The translations under genes and the position numbers were made by a program. Of a stretch of 64,000 nt of DNA, positions 19,401 to 30,229 are shown piece after piece. The notes beneath the pieces were generated by a model, which worked only from the letters and a program-made list of their open reading frames with translations, was not told the origin of the DNA and made no database searches. The stretch covers positions 80,001-144,000 of the forward strand of contig WBZZ01002394.1 of NCBI GenBank assembly GCA_019918135.1. Direction: 5' to 3'. This DNA is from Paulinella micropora (lineage: Eukaryota; Cercozoa; Imbricatea; Euglyphida; Paulinellidae). The number at the start of each line of letters is the position of its first letter. Positions within the stretch are counted from its first letter, which is position 1.

Positions 19401-20740
19401 GAGAGGCACTGGCGGTGGTCTGGGCCCTCAAACGGTTGAGAGAGTATTTATGGGGTGGACCTCAGTTTATAGTAAGGACTGATCACCAGAATTTACTATG
19501 GCTGATGAATCATGAACAGACTGGCCGTCTAGCGAGATGGCAGGCATTCTTGTCATGTTTCAATTTTACAATGGTCCATCTACCCGGCAAGCGAAATGTT
19601 GTCGCTGACAGCCTCTCCAGGCTAGAGTTTCACTCAGAAGTGGCAGCTCTCGTATCATCAGCAGAAATGGAGGATCTATCCCCAGACTGCACATACGAAG
19701 TGCATCATATCGAGTCGATGCAGATGGCGAGAGGTGTCCGATATAACCGATCGGGTCTACGTCATAGCCCGCAAGGTCCGGATCATGGGATATGTTGTAC
19801 AGCACATGTCCTCGAGGATGCTGAGTGGTCCTATGAAGCATATGAGAATATGAAGGCGGAGATAAAACAAGAAGAGATTGAGCAAGAAGCATATGCGGAA
19901 CCCCCGCAGGAGAACAAGGAGGAGTTAGACGAAAACCCTGAGAGGATAGGAGTGCAGCTAGAGGATGGGACTATCCACATAGCCTCACCCACTGCATGGA
20001 GACAGCAACAGGCTCTCGATCTGGAGTTCGAAGAGCTAATACAGCTATACAAGAACCCGAACGAGCTGAAAATGACGAAGGAGATTAAGGAGCAACAGAA
20101 GGAGATGGGGTGGAGAGACGGTCTCTTGTGGTACAAAGGCCAACACGGGCGCTATGCATCACAACCAGACAAATGGACTCTCTGGGTTCCTGAGAAACTC
20201 AGACACATCATTTTTGTCGCTGCTCATAACTGCCCACTACTGGCGCACCCGGGCCGACAAAGAACGCATATGTTCATTTCGAGACGATTCTGGTGGAAGA
20301 AGATGAAGGAGAATATTGATGAACAGGTCAATGCATGCATCCCATGCAAGACATCCAAAACACCATTGAAGGCGAATTTTGGCCTGATCGGGACTTTTCC
20401 TTTACACTTAGGAATGTTCGAGTTCTTACACACTGATCATGTAGGACCTTTCCCGGTCACGACGGAAGGTTACAGATACCTTCTAACGGCCATAGACAGA
20501 GCCACCAACTATGTATGGGTGGTCCCAGTCAAAGACGTTACGGGCGAAACAACCAAAAAGGCATGGGTGGAGGCAGCATCCTCGTTTGCCTTTGCTATGA
20601 ATTGCCTACCCTTTACAGCGTTAGGTGGTTCAAAAGGTTCCGTCTCGCCATACCAATTGGTATATGGGCGTGAGCCATCCCAGCCTCACTGCTGCACCCA
20701 AAAGATTCATGGGCAGATCAGGATGAGCTGTTTGGGGTGA
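16415..20740 (+). CDS. pol: GYP1 Pol, second unit (fossil)
   Basis: 1441 codons with the same domain order as the first-unit Pol: retropepsin-like region, spacer domain, RT with YIDD at 18815-18826, RNase H with DTDAS, and integrase zinc array. It differs from the first copy by only a couple of codons. Confidence 0.88.
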   Translation: MQVPTKGTSESKSPQQATDQLKGSTIPVHPSRQETVHAANRQASKALAKRKQAGLSQPQPKKVRIEPAVNLINLPRQTIDKEDGGHQPLLTVSNRESKDNHPSPVNNTQKDITKTAEREEEVNLEKRIQILEHKLLVLALNSHRPDALCYTNLFCETLNSFINVGNDTMANINIVGQKFTTKHHEWLETNMKKSSGTLKGVSSRTDITGIITLNFKLKSGRVYRVDFYVVPEYHGSVLLSYDQLATMNVVIDCAAKRVIYGVEPGEEYTVNSLHAIDSYEALHLGVASEGKQVVITHAYEAYMPTDAVSQDGSNLSDKREAEVYTATVSTQWDKKSIDDLIEKRKEEIICMGKRCPSLARFEEGAGADVYITNGYCFHVKVEEKDRKEFIPRRRGRLPDIPAEDIKSFITEFWGDEPTWPRSLTEVKKCLRTLFENNKPYTVILPYNEKAIWAQEIRDRLIDHPIPVPSRKQHLVVACRLGTREQSSAYKRKLRDQDKLKLIPQAFTCFDGFYTRKAPLQYARLIDMLVGLAEDDEPDTAIYEKTGMDDISEDELGLEEDRAPLKHHKRMSEEEFKAAIDEKSAGGAGTEKEKEVLKERLKANKMIFDPPQAGGVKPEDFTAVICKIPGAEPSPAPRRANLSIHEAKIAEEQALQLLDEDFIERSTSPIVSQPRLAPKPGGEWRLTVNYARVNKILEEERNPLPTLEEGRRVLRNAKLYSVIDLKNGFWPIPLDEKSRWLTAFVVGMEIYQWKVLPMGLKQAPGLFQKAMQSMLSSKYDDQTEGGFMRRRGQKAGEYAFCYIDDIIVYSNTMEEHIDHLIDIFRRIKLFGLKCNLKKCQLAKTSVTYLGYEISYNRVSISKEKREEIMSRQRPKNRTELHSFLAMAQYYSQFIPNWGATRAKLERMIDFGDFEKWDDEALEAYNTLKDLIYKDPKDGGLVLMMPDFSKQFVVDTDASKFAIGAVLQQEDEEKKLRPIMFISRKLCSAERNYCTRQREALAVVWALKRLREYLWGGPQFIVRTDHQNLLWLMNHEQTGRLARWQAFLSCFNFTMVHLPGKRNVVADSLSRLEFHSEVAALVSSAEMEDLSPDCTYEVHHIESMQMARGVRYNRSGLRHSPQGPDHGICCTAHVLEDAEWSYEAYENMKAEIKQEEIEQEAYAEPPQENKEELDENPERIGVQLEDGTIHIASPTAWRQQQALDLEFEELIQLYKNPNELKMTKEIKEQQKEMGWRDGLLWYKGQHGRYASQPDKWTLWVPEKLRHIIFVAAHNCPLLAHPGRQRTHMFISRRFWWKKMKENIDEQVNACIPCKTSKTPLKANFGLIGTFPLHLGMFEFLHTDHVGPFPVTTEGYRYLLTAIDRATNYVWVVPVKDVTGETTKKAWVEAASSFAFAMNCLPFTALGGSKGSVSPYQLVYGREPSQPHCCTQKIHGQIRMSCLG

Positions 20741-21279
20741 GACTTCGGGCGAAGATGGAGGCGGAGCAAATAGTACAGGCGCATAGGGAGGCGGAGCGCA
20801 GGAAGACTGATGCTGAAGGTGTCAGGCAGGCACACCTGGATCAAGTCAGATTTCAGGTCGGGGATATTGTACTACTGTATCATCCTCAGGTTCCTCAGGG
20901 AGTCAACTCGAAGCTGTTCATCCACTGGAAAGGACCATACCAGATCATGGAACAGATGGGGCCTTTGAATTATAAAATCAGGGGCAGAGGAAAAGTTCAA
21001 ATAGTCAATGTACGAAGGCTGATTAAGTATGATCCCTTCCTACTTGAAGATGAGTCCGTTGATCAAGCACTCAAACGGATGGAGGCTGACTTTAAAGAGG
21101 TCCCACCAATCCGTCAGGAGGATATCTCGGAACGGGATGCCTACAGGGCACCAATTGCGGAGAAGGAGGAGGCTGAGGTGGAGAATAAGCGGGCCACCGA
21201 CCGCAAAAGTGCGGCGGACTCAGACCCAAAAGGGTGGAGTCGAACGTGCCGGAAGGAAAGTTCACGGAGGCGCAAATAA
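20737..21279 (+). CDS. GYP1 GPY/F-type module, second unit (fossil)
   Basis: Identical in layout to 12812-13354: charged helix, VGDIVLLYHP, HWKGPYQIMEQ. Confidence 0.6.
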   Translation: MRLRAKMEAEQIVQAHREAERRKTDAEGVRQAHLDQVRFQVGDIVLLYHPQVPQGVNSKLFIHWKGPYQIMEQMGPLNYKIRGRGKVQIVNVRRLIKYDPFLLEDESVDQALKRMEADFKEVPPIRQEDISERDAYRAPIAEKEEAEVENKRATDRKSAADSDPKGWSRTCRKESSRRRK

Positions 21280-21848
21280 GGAGAGCGCAAAATGACCTTA
21301 TCTACGACCGACCGAGAAAGGCGATAAGGACGGCACGTTCGCAAGGAGTCCATCAAGAGGGGAGCGATGAAGGAGATCAAGACCCTCGCGCGGGCAATGA
21401 CACTCTCGTTCACCCCAGTTGGAAAGAAGGAGATGCGATTGGACATATTTCATGGGCCAAAGACGCTTTTTACTTGGTGAGGCCTGCGGCTCAACACGTA
21501 GCCGATGACACGCTCTCAGATTTATATCTCATGAGAGTCATGGCAGTACCTCACAAACGCCATACGCGATCGAATCGAATTTCGACTGCGGCACAAATAA
21601 TACAACCAGTCTTACATTTCTGGAGGAGTCTGGATCCAGTGGAAGATCCTAAAGTAAGACAATACCTTCCAGTATATAAATTCGCCAAGAAACTTGAGAC
21701 ATGGGATGATACCATATCTCCCACAGATAAAGATCATACCGCGTGGACCATACAAGCACTACCACGAGGGGTGCTGGACATTCCTTTTGACTTGGCACAA
21801 GGCGCAATCCCTCACAAAATTTGGGACGTCCTCGAACAGTCTACCTAA
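21234..21848 (+). CDS. GYP1 extra 3' reading frame, second unit (fossil)
   Basis: Copy of 13309-13923, 204 codons, function unknown. This copy is the one directly upstream of the element's 3' non-coding region and right LTR. Confidence 0.42.
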   Translation: MESNVPEGKFTEAQIRRAQNDLIYDRPRKAIRTARSQGVHQEGSDEGDQDPRAGNDTLVHPSWKEGDAIGHISWAKDAFYLVRPAAQHVADDTLSDLYLMRVMAVPHKRHTRSNRISTAAQIIQPVLHFWRSLDPVEDPKVRQYLPVYKFAKKLETWDDTISPTDKDHTAWTIQALPRGVLDIPFDLAQGAIPHKIWDVLEQST

Positions 21849-22095
21849 GACTTAACTTTGGTTGGAGGTCCTCCACCAGGTAAAGGAGTCCGCGCGCGTA
21901 AACGGCGTCTATAGTAAGTATTTTTTTTCTCTAGAAGTATTGTGGACCTGATCGATTGCGAACATAGCATTGATCCAATATCGTCCCGACAACCTTACTT
22001 AGATATTAAAGCTACTACAGCATTCATTCTTCTAGAGATTAACAAGACACAGCTGACAAAAAAAAATGCATTCTATTCTCTTGCTTCGGCAGAGA

Positions 22096-22717
22096 CAGAC
22101 GAGACGGCCACGAAACAGCACCGTTACGGGATCGCTATTTGAGTGAGCGATGGTGTTTCCTGGATACGACCCGCATTAGTACCAGAATGATGATCTCATT
22201 AAAGACTCTACAGTCTAATAAAGAACTGATATATTTTAATAACATGAACTGCTACACCGGATTCCATCGATCTCTACTTGTATCGGCATATCGCAAGGTT
22301 AGGGCGCACTCAACCCAACTTCGGATATAGTCGTCAGACTTGATCACCTGACACTATATTAAATGATACCGATTTATACAAGGGTATGTCTTCACAAAAA
22401 GTAAATGTATTTATGGAAACCGACGACCGGTTATTACATATATATGGAAATGGCGACGTTACATTATTACTAAACCATAAAACATTATACTTGGACATAC
22501 TGCACAAATATCTTATCGACAGAAGAAAGAGGAAGATTTTAATATAGATACTGAATGTGCTAGAGTATATATACGATTGGTACCGGGGCAAGTATAATTG
22601 TTGTTTTATAACGGCTAATTCGTGGGTTGATGTATCTTCATACATAACTCTAAACGAATCTTAGTCAGAAAAGAAATCAGTTCAAAGCGTATTATGTCGG
22701 AAACGAAGTTCCGCCAT
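22096..22717 (+). other. GYP1 3' non-coding region
   Basis: About 620 AT-rich bases lie between the duplicated block and the polypurine tract. Small frames on both strands show no motif. This part exists once, so it marks the original 3' end of the element. Confidence 0.6.
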
Positions 22718-22734
22718 AAAAAACAGGGAGGGGG
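22718..22734 (+). promoter_or_regulatory. GYP1 polypurine tract
   Basis: AAAAAACAGGGAGGGGG ends three bases before the right LTR. This is the expected position and composition for the plus-strand primer of an LTR retrotransposon. Confidence 0.75.
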
Positions 22735-22737
22735 TAC

Positions 22738-22956
22738 TGTGGACATCACCCCCCGAATTATCAGGTAAAAAACTTATTTATAGATTTCGTCTGGCCGGAC
22801 ACGTCTGAAATGCCAATTTGATCCTGGTCTTTTGGCGGCTTTTTGTCTTTGCGTCACTGAGCTAATATAACGAGACATCATTCTCATTTTTTGAGGACTG
22901 TGTTTGGTTATATTACCGACTTACTCTTCCATTGAGCTATCGTTGGGGATAGTACA
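22738..22956 (+). repeat. GYP1 right LTR
   Basis: 219 bp, TGTGG...AGTACA, 214 of 219 identical to the left LTR. It is followed by the CAGC duplication at 22957-22960. Confidence 0.92.
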
Positions 22957-22960
22957 CAGC

Positions 22961-23744
22961 AATTTGAAAAATAGCCACTCCCCTAAACAAAGAAAGAAGG
23001 AAAGGTAGTGGAGGAGTGTAGGAAAGGAGTTGGGGAGGTGTTAGCAGCTTGCAGTGCACAAAAACAACAGTGAAATCTTGCACAGAGGCCATAAAGCGGC
23101 ACGACAAGACACTCGTTGTGTGTACGATTTTGACACCTCAAGCAGTGTGATTGGAGTGTGTAAGGTGCATAGAAAGTGTACTCAGTGGGACAGAAACATT
23201 AGGGGGCTCACTAGTGTGATTGTCGACACATTGTCGAGCCGGAGGAGTGCTTAACAAACACACACAAGGAGAAGGAAAACACCCTTCTATCAATTCTGTC
23301 AACACTCCTACACGCATACCTACACATACCACTCACGAGAAGAATAACCAACAATTACACGCTCTAACTCTTATTTGTACTGCCACAAACACGTAACACA
23401 CACAAACGTTGTTGACACTTCAATACGTGCAACGAGGCAGAAGAAAAACAAACAAACGACACTCATATAGAATCCTATTCCTTTGTCATAAAACCTGTTT
23501 ATACAAACAACACCCATCCCACACCAAAGAAGGTAGCCATCTCACAAAGTGGTGGCACACTGAACATGGCGTGGATGGGCTCTAAAACGAGATCATCCAT
23601 CGCTATAAAACTCGACATGTCTGACGAAGCAGACGGTAACGACACTCCCGCCACAGGCGGCGGTTTTATCACTCCCGCAAGGGGAGGAGGAAGAGCACAG
23701 GAGAACCTGTCCCTCGCTCCCCATGGAGAGGGCCCGACAATGGG
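22961..23744 (+). other. Probable leader of GYP2, or flanking DNA
   Basis: Purine-rich, then ACA-rich sequence without LTR resemblance. A short Gly/Pro/Asp-containing frame (23566-23751) could belong to the start of the Gag region, but this is uncertain. Confidence 0.3.
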
Positions 23745-26518
23745 TTGGTAATTCCGGCTCGTGCAATTCAAACGAAGGTGGTGCTGGACCGATACCGAGG
23801 CCCAGCCGAGGGATGGCCAGGCAACCCTCAAGATGACGAGGACCATGGGACAAACCCAAACGACAACTCGATGCATCTTTTCCCGAATAACATGTACGAG
23901 GAGGCAACTTGGTACAGGTGTATGTTCAAGGAACCCTCGATACAAGGGGCTATTGGATTAATGCATTTGTTCAATCCGAGCCTTACTGCAAATGGTACCG
24001 CTACCATACATCATGTTATGGACCTCTACAGGGTTCTAGCAACCGTGCGTGACTCCTCATTGGACGAAGCGTGGCAGATAAACCACCAAATGTACCCAGC
24101 GCTGCTGAATACCTTATTCGTCGAGAAAAAAGATCTGCAACCCTCTCTCACATTTCCTTTCACACAGGACCCAGATAAAGAACTAGCTACAGACACAAAG
24201 TGGCCCAACTCGGCAGGATTGCTGGTGTTTATCTCGGAGATACAAGCTTGGAATATAGTTTCAGCACGAAACCTGAGTGCTGCAGTTGCCATTTGGAATC
24301 TCACCCTCACAGAGCACAAGAGCTGGAAGAAACAGCTTCTCCCCTCTGAGGACGATTCAACAGCAGCTGCCCAAGCCCGGGACACACTTAACGAGCTGCT
24401 TGATACAATCGAACAGCATCAGTGGACCTGGGTGAGTAGGATGGCAACGAAGTTCAAATACTTCAAGGCCACCATGGTGTTTGAGAAGGCTATTAGAGGT
24501 GGTAAGGCGGTGGAGAAGAAAATCGCTCCCCATCAGGCGGTTAAGCTCTACTGGTGCAACTTCCTCGCTATGTGCAAGTTAGTAGCACAGACCATCAGTG
24601 ACATCCTTCGAATTCGCCTAGCGAACGAGGTTCATGTCACATATGGCAATCATGGCAGAGCAACCGTCGTCCCAGAGGGAACGACATTCGTCTTCTTTCA
24701 CAAGACGGTAGTTGTCCCGCCCCAGGGAAACCAGGGGGGTGGCGGACACAACCGACCTTCAAACACCACGGAAGAACAAAAGAAGCGAACGACAAATTGG
24801 TCGAACGAGCTCTGACTCGGCTCGACAAGGCCACAACTTTTGAGTATGGCAAGTATAACCCGCAAGTCAATATTGATTATGGCGAATGTATCTTGCTTTT
24901 GTTGGGCTATACGTGTCTAGACAGCACGATTGGACAGTTCAGTCTAACCGCTGCTGACACTAAATAGATATTAGCCAACAAAGCCAGTCGTTGGGCATCC
25001 CAAGACTTGTTAACGCATAAGCGGCCACAATGGGATGAGGAAGCGGGTCGATTGATCCAAGGGGGACTACTGAAGCCTCCCAGCCGACCTCATTACCTGC
25101 TCGAACAATTTATAAAGGGGGCCAACTGGGGTTTCATGTGCGACCCTGTTATCGTCGCCGACCTGGTGTCGGCAATTGCATAACATATGTGGGAAGCCGA
25201 TGTGCCACACAACGAAATCGTGGACCTTCCACAAAAGCTGATCACGCCCCTAGTTCGTGCTGATTTGGCGATGTTATTAGTGGCAGTCCTTAAGGGCATC
25301 GATAGAGCAACGACCACCAAAGGCCGAACAACGGGGGAAAGATACATTCGCAACGTCTTGTCACAGGCACAGGATGCCGATGACCGCGCATTCTCGCTTC
25401 AGAGTTTTCGCGTTGACCGATTGGTCGAAGTATCCGCGTGGGATGCAACTTTTGTGAAGAAGATCTTCGGCTCTAAATCGAACAAGGACGAACGTATGCG
25501 GCGGGCAAACATTTTGCTGCAGGCCATGCAGGCTGTAGGATTGTCGTTGCCTGATCATCAGGCCAAGGCAAACGAACCCCAGTTCGACATACTGTCCTTC
25601 GTCACATCCACCTCTTCGGGATTTCATTCTCCACCACCGGTGGGCTTGACATCACCACCTCATACTTGCCAAGCACCACAGTTTACCATGCCCATCTACT
25701 CACCACCGCCCTTACCACCCCCCATGTTACCTCCCACACCACCGCCGGTTAGCCAGACACAAGGGGCCCCGCCCTCACGTCAGCCGGCGACAAAGAAAAA
25801 GAAAACACGTACAATCCCACGGCAAACCAATCAACCTCTCAGCGCATTAGCCATCGACCCTGGTCCGGCTGGATGCCCGTACGGGGTACAGAGGTTAGAC
25901 GACCTTGGCAACCCGCCAACGGTCAAGTCTAATACTTTGTGTGATTACTTTCACCACGCACTGGCTTTTAACTGCTTACCAGAACGTCGATTTTGGGTAA
26001 GGCCCTGCCTCATGGGAAAGTCGTGTCAACGATGGCACACATTCCCGGGCACCCCACAGCACCCAATAGCGATGAGGCGGTATATACACAGATACAAGGC
26101 GGGAGAGTCGAAGGTCAAGAGGCCGGAAGATGGCGATTGGGTGCCCTACCCGAAACAGCAGGCACACATGAACTTGCCATTCCCGGACGTTGATGAACAC
26201 GGACGGGTCTCTCTGATGCCAAACGGGCACGTGGCGAGTTGGTGCGCCGCCTTCGATGCGGAAGCCGAAATGCTCAAGACAAGTTCGCGGCATACATGCC
26301 CGGTCAGGAGACACTCCTCAGCCAGATGGGTAAGCCCACAGCACGCAAACGCAAACGCAAACGCAAGCAACGCGTCACATAAGTTGTGCAGGCCAAGGCC
26401 AGCCAGCAGGACACAAGTCCTGCAAGAAGCGCAAATTCAAGTCCTAGACAATCAACGGAAAGGACACACCCCGGGGCACGTAAGCGGATGCGTTTTGCAC
26501 ACCCGTTGGAAACGATAG
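23745..26518 (+). pseudogene. gag: GYP2 Gag-like region (fossil)
   Basis: The N-terminal part has capsid-like helical composition with many Trp and Leu (for example MYEEATWYRCMFKEPSIQG) and ends in a basic Gln/Gly stretch. The later part has a long Pro-rich linker (about nt 25620-25790), a Lys/Arg cluster, and C-x10-C-x5-C-x3-H near nt 25970-26040, again a CCCH-type rather than CCHC arrangement. A basic Arg/His-rich tail follows. The pairing of capsid-like region plus CCCH finger parallels GYP1 Gag although the sequences are very different. The region is not a single open frame. Confidence 0.65.
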
Positions 26519-26991
26519 CCACCGCAGAGGGTGATGGACTAGTTGTCGGGAAAGGCGCAGTAACAGAAACATTAGTTAATAGGGTGACGGTAACGGAGGC
26601 CACACCAATGCCAGGTCAGGTGACACAAGCCGAGATCGAGTCACCGACGGCTAGGGTTGCTGTGTCTCCACCCGCACCAGTAGCAGATAAGACAGTAAGA
26701 ATGGAGGCTACACCAACGCCAGGTCAGGTGACACAAGTCAGTATCGAGTCACCGACGGCTAGGGTTGCTGTGCCCCCTTCTACACCGCAAGTAGATAGTA
26801 TTGCGGGGCTCTCAGACCCCTCGATCACAGTCTATAGTACTGCTACGGCAGGGGTGAGCGAAGAGATAACAGAGGGGCACAACAGTAGTCGTGGCCGTAC
26901 ACCTTCACCTGAGGGTGACGACCATCCGCAACAATGTACAGGCGGACCTTTACCCATCTCCGCCCGAAGACGATGTCGCACAGGCGGCTAG
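26386..26991 (+). pseudogene. GYP2 low-complexity linker with two 35-residue repeats (fossil)
   Basis: Ser/Thr/Pro/Val-rich protein. It contains two tandem repeats of about 35 residues, each with EATPxPGQVTQ and IESPTARVAV, at about nt 26594-26695 and 26702-26800. It sits between the Gag finger and the protease region, so it may be the disordered link of a Gag-Pol polyprotein. Confidence 0.5.
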
Positions 26992-27910
26992 TGAGGATGA
27001 TGGTAAAATGGACGGGCTAAGTTGCCGTGTCCGCACAGCGGACACCTGCGTAAGCAAGGCAGGTTCCATCCCAGTCGCCTCACTACAGAAAACAGCCCTT
27101 TTTGAGAACAAGGTGATTAACATTAAAGCCAGGGCAAAACAACAAATAGCGCCTCAACGGTCTTTGCTCGGTCGTGGTGTTCGACTAGCCCCGGGAACGG
27201 TGGCCGATTCCGATATTAATCACCCAAATATACCGCATATTGACCATGCATTTCCCCCACACACAAACAACATGTATACTGCGTCGCCATTCACAGCACA
27301 GAATTCTGTAGTGCTCCCGGGCCCACGGGATGGCCCAAGCGTTGCTCCGGCGGTTGTAAGCCAGATGGGACTAACACCCTTGGTGGACCCTGACAAGCTT
27401 GGCGATGCACAACGCCGGATGGCACGCAGGTATGCTGAGATGGAACTGCAACAAGCCCTCATGTCGACAGCCGAACCCCAGGACCTCCCTGCAGCGGAGG
27501 CAAGGGACATTAGCTACATCCGTCTATTTTTGCGGGAGCTCAACGCCCACCTGGACACCGGTAACGATAGCATGGCACAAATCACCTTCGCGGGAAAAAG
27601 ATTTATAGATAAATTCGGAAAGTTATTCGATTTCACGCGCGAGGGGAAGCTCGGATATATCCGGGGTGCTAACGACGGAAGAAGTGCGATCATTGGTCGT
27701 ATTCCGTTGACGGTGGAATTCCCGACTGGCATGACATACACAATACACGTCTTGGTGGTGCCAAATTTCCCGAGAACAATAGTGCTGGGTAAACCTGATC
27801 TGAAGATGATGGAAGCTCAGCTTTTATTGGGCAGGATGTTATTAAGTATGGAAGGGGCCGACATGTGGCAGAATACCCCATACTCAACCCTAGTCCAGAA
27901 CGTCCGGTAG
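26891..27910 (+). pseudogene. GYP2 protease region (fossil)
   Basis: The C-terminal half has a retropepsin-type core: LDTGNDSMAQITF near nt 27550, followed by a beta-rich stretch and VVPNFPRTIVLGKPDL, the usual distal part of LTR-element proteases. Retropepsins cut the Gag-Pol polyprotein. The N-terminal half is unassigned. Confidence 0.65.
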
Positions 27911-28106
27911 ATCACCCGTATAGGGGGAGAGCGCAGGTGACCTTGATCCCACCCGCACCCCCCATACCGCATGATATACGGACTCAGCAGCGTGCTACGC
28001 CCGCCGCAGTGGCACAGCATGGGTATACACGAATGTTTATGTCCCGGAGCTGACCGGCCCATGGGCGGGCTTCGAGGATTTAGCAGCTGAGCGCGAGGCC
28101 CAAATC

Positions 28107-28670
28107 TTGCTGCTGCGGAAGCAGGATGAATCATGGCACGGCTTTGACCAAACCTACCTATATGGGGGTGGGCAGAAACGGCCACATGAATTCATAAGGG
28201 TCAAATCGAGCTTGGTTTTCCATTCATCTAAACGCCTCACAGAGGACGATAATGTGATGGAAAAGTTAAAACTATGGTATAAGGGATCGGAGTCCATACA
28301 GCCCGAGAACTTATCGAAGGTGCCGAAACTCCTGGCTGACAGGTTGGATCGGGGCGAAGACATCACCATTATACTCCCGATACACCCCACCGTGATGTGG
28401 TGGAGGGATGTATTGAATAGGGTGGTCGATGACCCAATACCGATACCTAGCCGACAGGCTAAACCACTCATGGCATTACGATTAGGATCAAGGCAGGATG
28501 GTCTGGCATACAGAACCAAACTACTGACCCGAAAGGTGGATGACATGCGGGAGATTGCCTTTCAGATCTTTCCGGGGTTCTTTCACAAGTCGGCAGCGAA
28601 ACAATACGCCGATATGTTAGTAGAACTTCAGGAATTTGCAACATGGGACAACCAGTCCACCACGCGATAA
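28107..28670 (+). pseudogene. GYP2 spacer domain between protease and RT (fossil)
   Basis: It aligns by eye to GYP1 Pol residues about 410-530. Shared features are an ILP motif, a Trp, R..DxPIPxPSR, LRLGxR, AYxxKL, an aromatic GF motif and a final QYA. These two elements are otherwise far apart, so the domain is conserved within this lineage. Function unknown. Confidence 0.55.
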
Positions 28671-28775
28671 TCAGGCAGGGACGCGAAGGATGAGGTTGAG
28701 GATCCGGACTCCATCTTAGAGTACCCGGATGACCCGAGAGACCAGAAGCCGGTCGAAGAGATCATCGACGAGGTC

Positions 28776-30229
28776 GTGGCGCGACAGTCAGGGTCACCAG
28801 ACTTTGTTCGGGATCTCAAGGCTCAGTTTCTGAAGAATAAAACACTTTTTGGACCCCTTGTAGCCGGCGGCGTGACGCACACTGCTGCTAAGATAGAGCG
28901 ACAAGTGGGACAGACGATGCCTCGTCTCCGCGGATCGCGCCTCAGTTACAAGGAGGAGCAGATCTGCGAGGAAATGATCCAAGCTATGTTGGCTAAACGG
29001 CTAATAGAACCGTCATGGTCGGAGTACCGATCACCAGTTTGCCAAAGCCGGATGGCAAGCAACGATTTTGCATCAATTACACAAGGCTCAATAAGATCAT
29101 CAAGAGCGTTGAGGCACCAATCCCCCGTATGCGGGATGGCCTCAACCGACTCCGGGATGCTAAGTTCTTTACAAAGCTAGACTTGAAGAATGGATTCTGG
29201 AACATCCCTTTGGATGTGGAGAGTCGGGCACTGACGGCCTTCGCCGTCGGCGGGAGACTGTACCAGTGGACAGTCCTCCCGATGGGATTGAAAACCGCCC
29301 CGGCTATCTGTCAGGATTGCATGAATCAAGCTCTGTCCGACCCGAAGTACGGTGATCCGAAGTTCACAGAAACTTACGGACATACAAACCAGTATAGCTT
29401 TTGTTACATCGATGATATCGTTATTTATTCAAAGACAGAAGCGCAGCACCTGGCTCACGTGTCGGACATCTTGAGACGCCTAGAAGCCTTCGGCCTCAGG
29501 TTGAACCTAGAGAAGTGTTCGTTTGCTAAGGACCACATCGATTATTTAGGGTACAGAGTCAAGGATGGGGTAAGTGTTGAAGCCGGAGAAGAGGGACGCT
29601 ATCCGTTCCCTTCCACGCCAAACACACGCACAGCGCTGCACTCCTTCCTCTGTATGGCACAGGTGTATTCGGAATTTATCCCGAACTTCCAGGACTTTGT
29701 CAAACCATTACGGGACTTCTGCCTTCACGGCGACCCGGATGGCGAATGGCCGCCAAAGGCGGCGGAGGTATACACAAAGCTAAAGGAGGCGTTGACACGA
29801 GACCCCCTCACAGAGGGCGGATCGGTCTTGGTTCTCCCCGACATTGAGAAGCGTTTTGTTGTAGCAACCGACGCGTCGAAATACGCGGTCGGGACCGTCT
29901 TGCAACAATACGATTCTGACCACAAACAGTTGAGACCGATCATGTTCGTCAGCAAGAAGTTGACGCCCGAACAAGTCAACTACTGCACCAGACAACGCGG
30001 AGCGTTGGCGATAGTTTGGGCGTTCAGTCGGCTGAGGGAGTACTTGTGGGGTGCTCCGAACATATTGGTTCAAACAGATCACGCCAACCTTAGATGGCTC
30101 ATGACCGAGAACATACGGGACGACTGGCCCGATGGCAGTCGGAGCTGGCCTTGTATGATTTCACCATCGAGTACATTAAAGGTAAAGAAAATACGGTCCC
30201 AGATAGCCTATCACGGATGCCTCGGGTGA
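28776..30229 (+). pseudogene. pol: GYP2 reverse transcriptase and RNase H region (fossil)
   Basis: RT motifs include FFTKLDLKNGFWNIPLD, LPMGLKTAPAICQ and FCYIDDIVIYS, the Ty3/gypsy pattern. RNase H begins at VVATDASKYAVGTVLQQ and continues past 30094 through the AYHG/NTVPDSLSRMP end motif. RT copies element RNA to DNA and RNase H removes the RNA strand. This is the best-preserved part of the element. Confidence 0.8.

Larger units (their letters stand above)
6246..22095 (+). repeat. Tandem duplication, two units of 7,925 bp, inside GYP1
   Basis: Units 6246-14170 and 14171-22095 match base for base at a constant offset of 7,925, with about five substitutions. The unit starts within gag and ends in the 3' non-coding part. 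It is therefore not the LTR-to-LTR product expected from recombination between adjacent elements. Confidence 0.95.
4972..22956 (+). mobile_element. Ty3/gypsy LTR retrotransposon GYP1 with internal 7.9-kb tandem duplication
   Basis: The element is bounded by 219-bp direct LTRs and a 4-bp CAGC duplication. It has a likely primer-binding site, a leader, gag, pol (protease, reverse transcriptase, RNase H, integrase order, as in Ty3/gypsy), a GPY/F-type C-terminal reading frame, a further 3' frame and a polypurine tract. The LTRs differ at about 5 of 219 positions (roughly 2%), so the insertion is fairly recent but not new. The segment 6246-14170 is repeated at 14171-22095 with only about five substitutions and no LTR between, so the duplication is much younger than the insertion, or is an assembly effect. 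The gag and pol frames are long and open, but the integrase part does not look whole. I treat the element as a largely intact-looking fossil with a few breaks. Confidence 0.9.
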
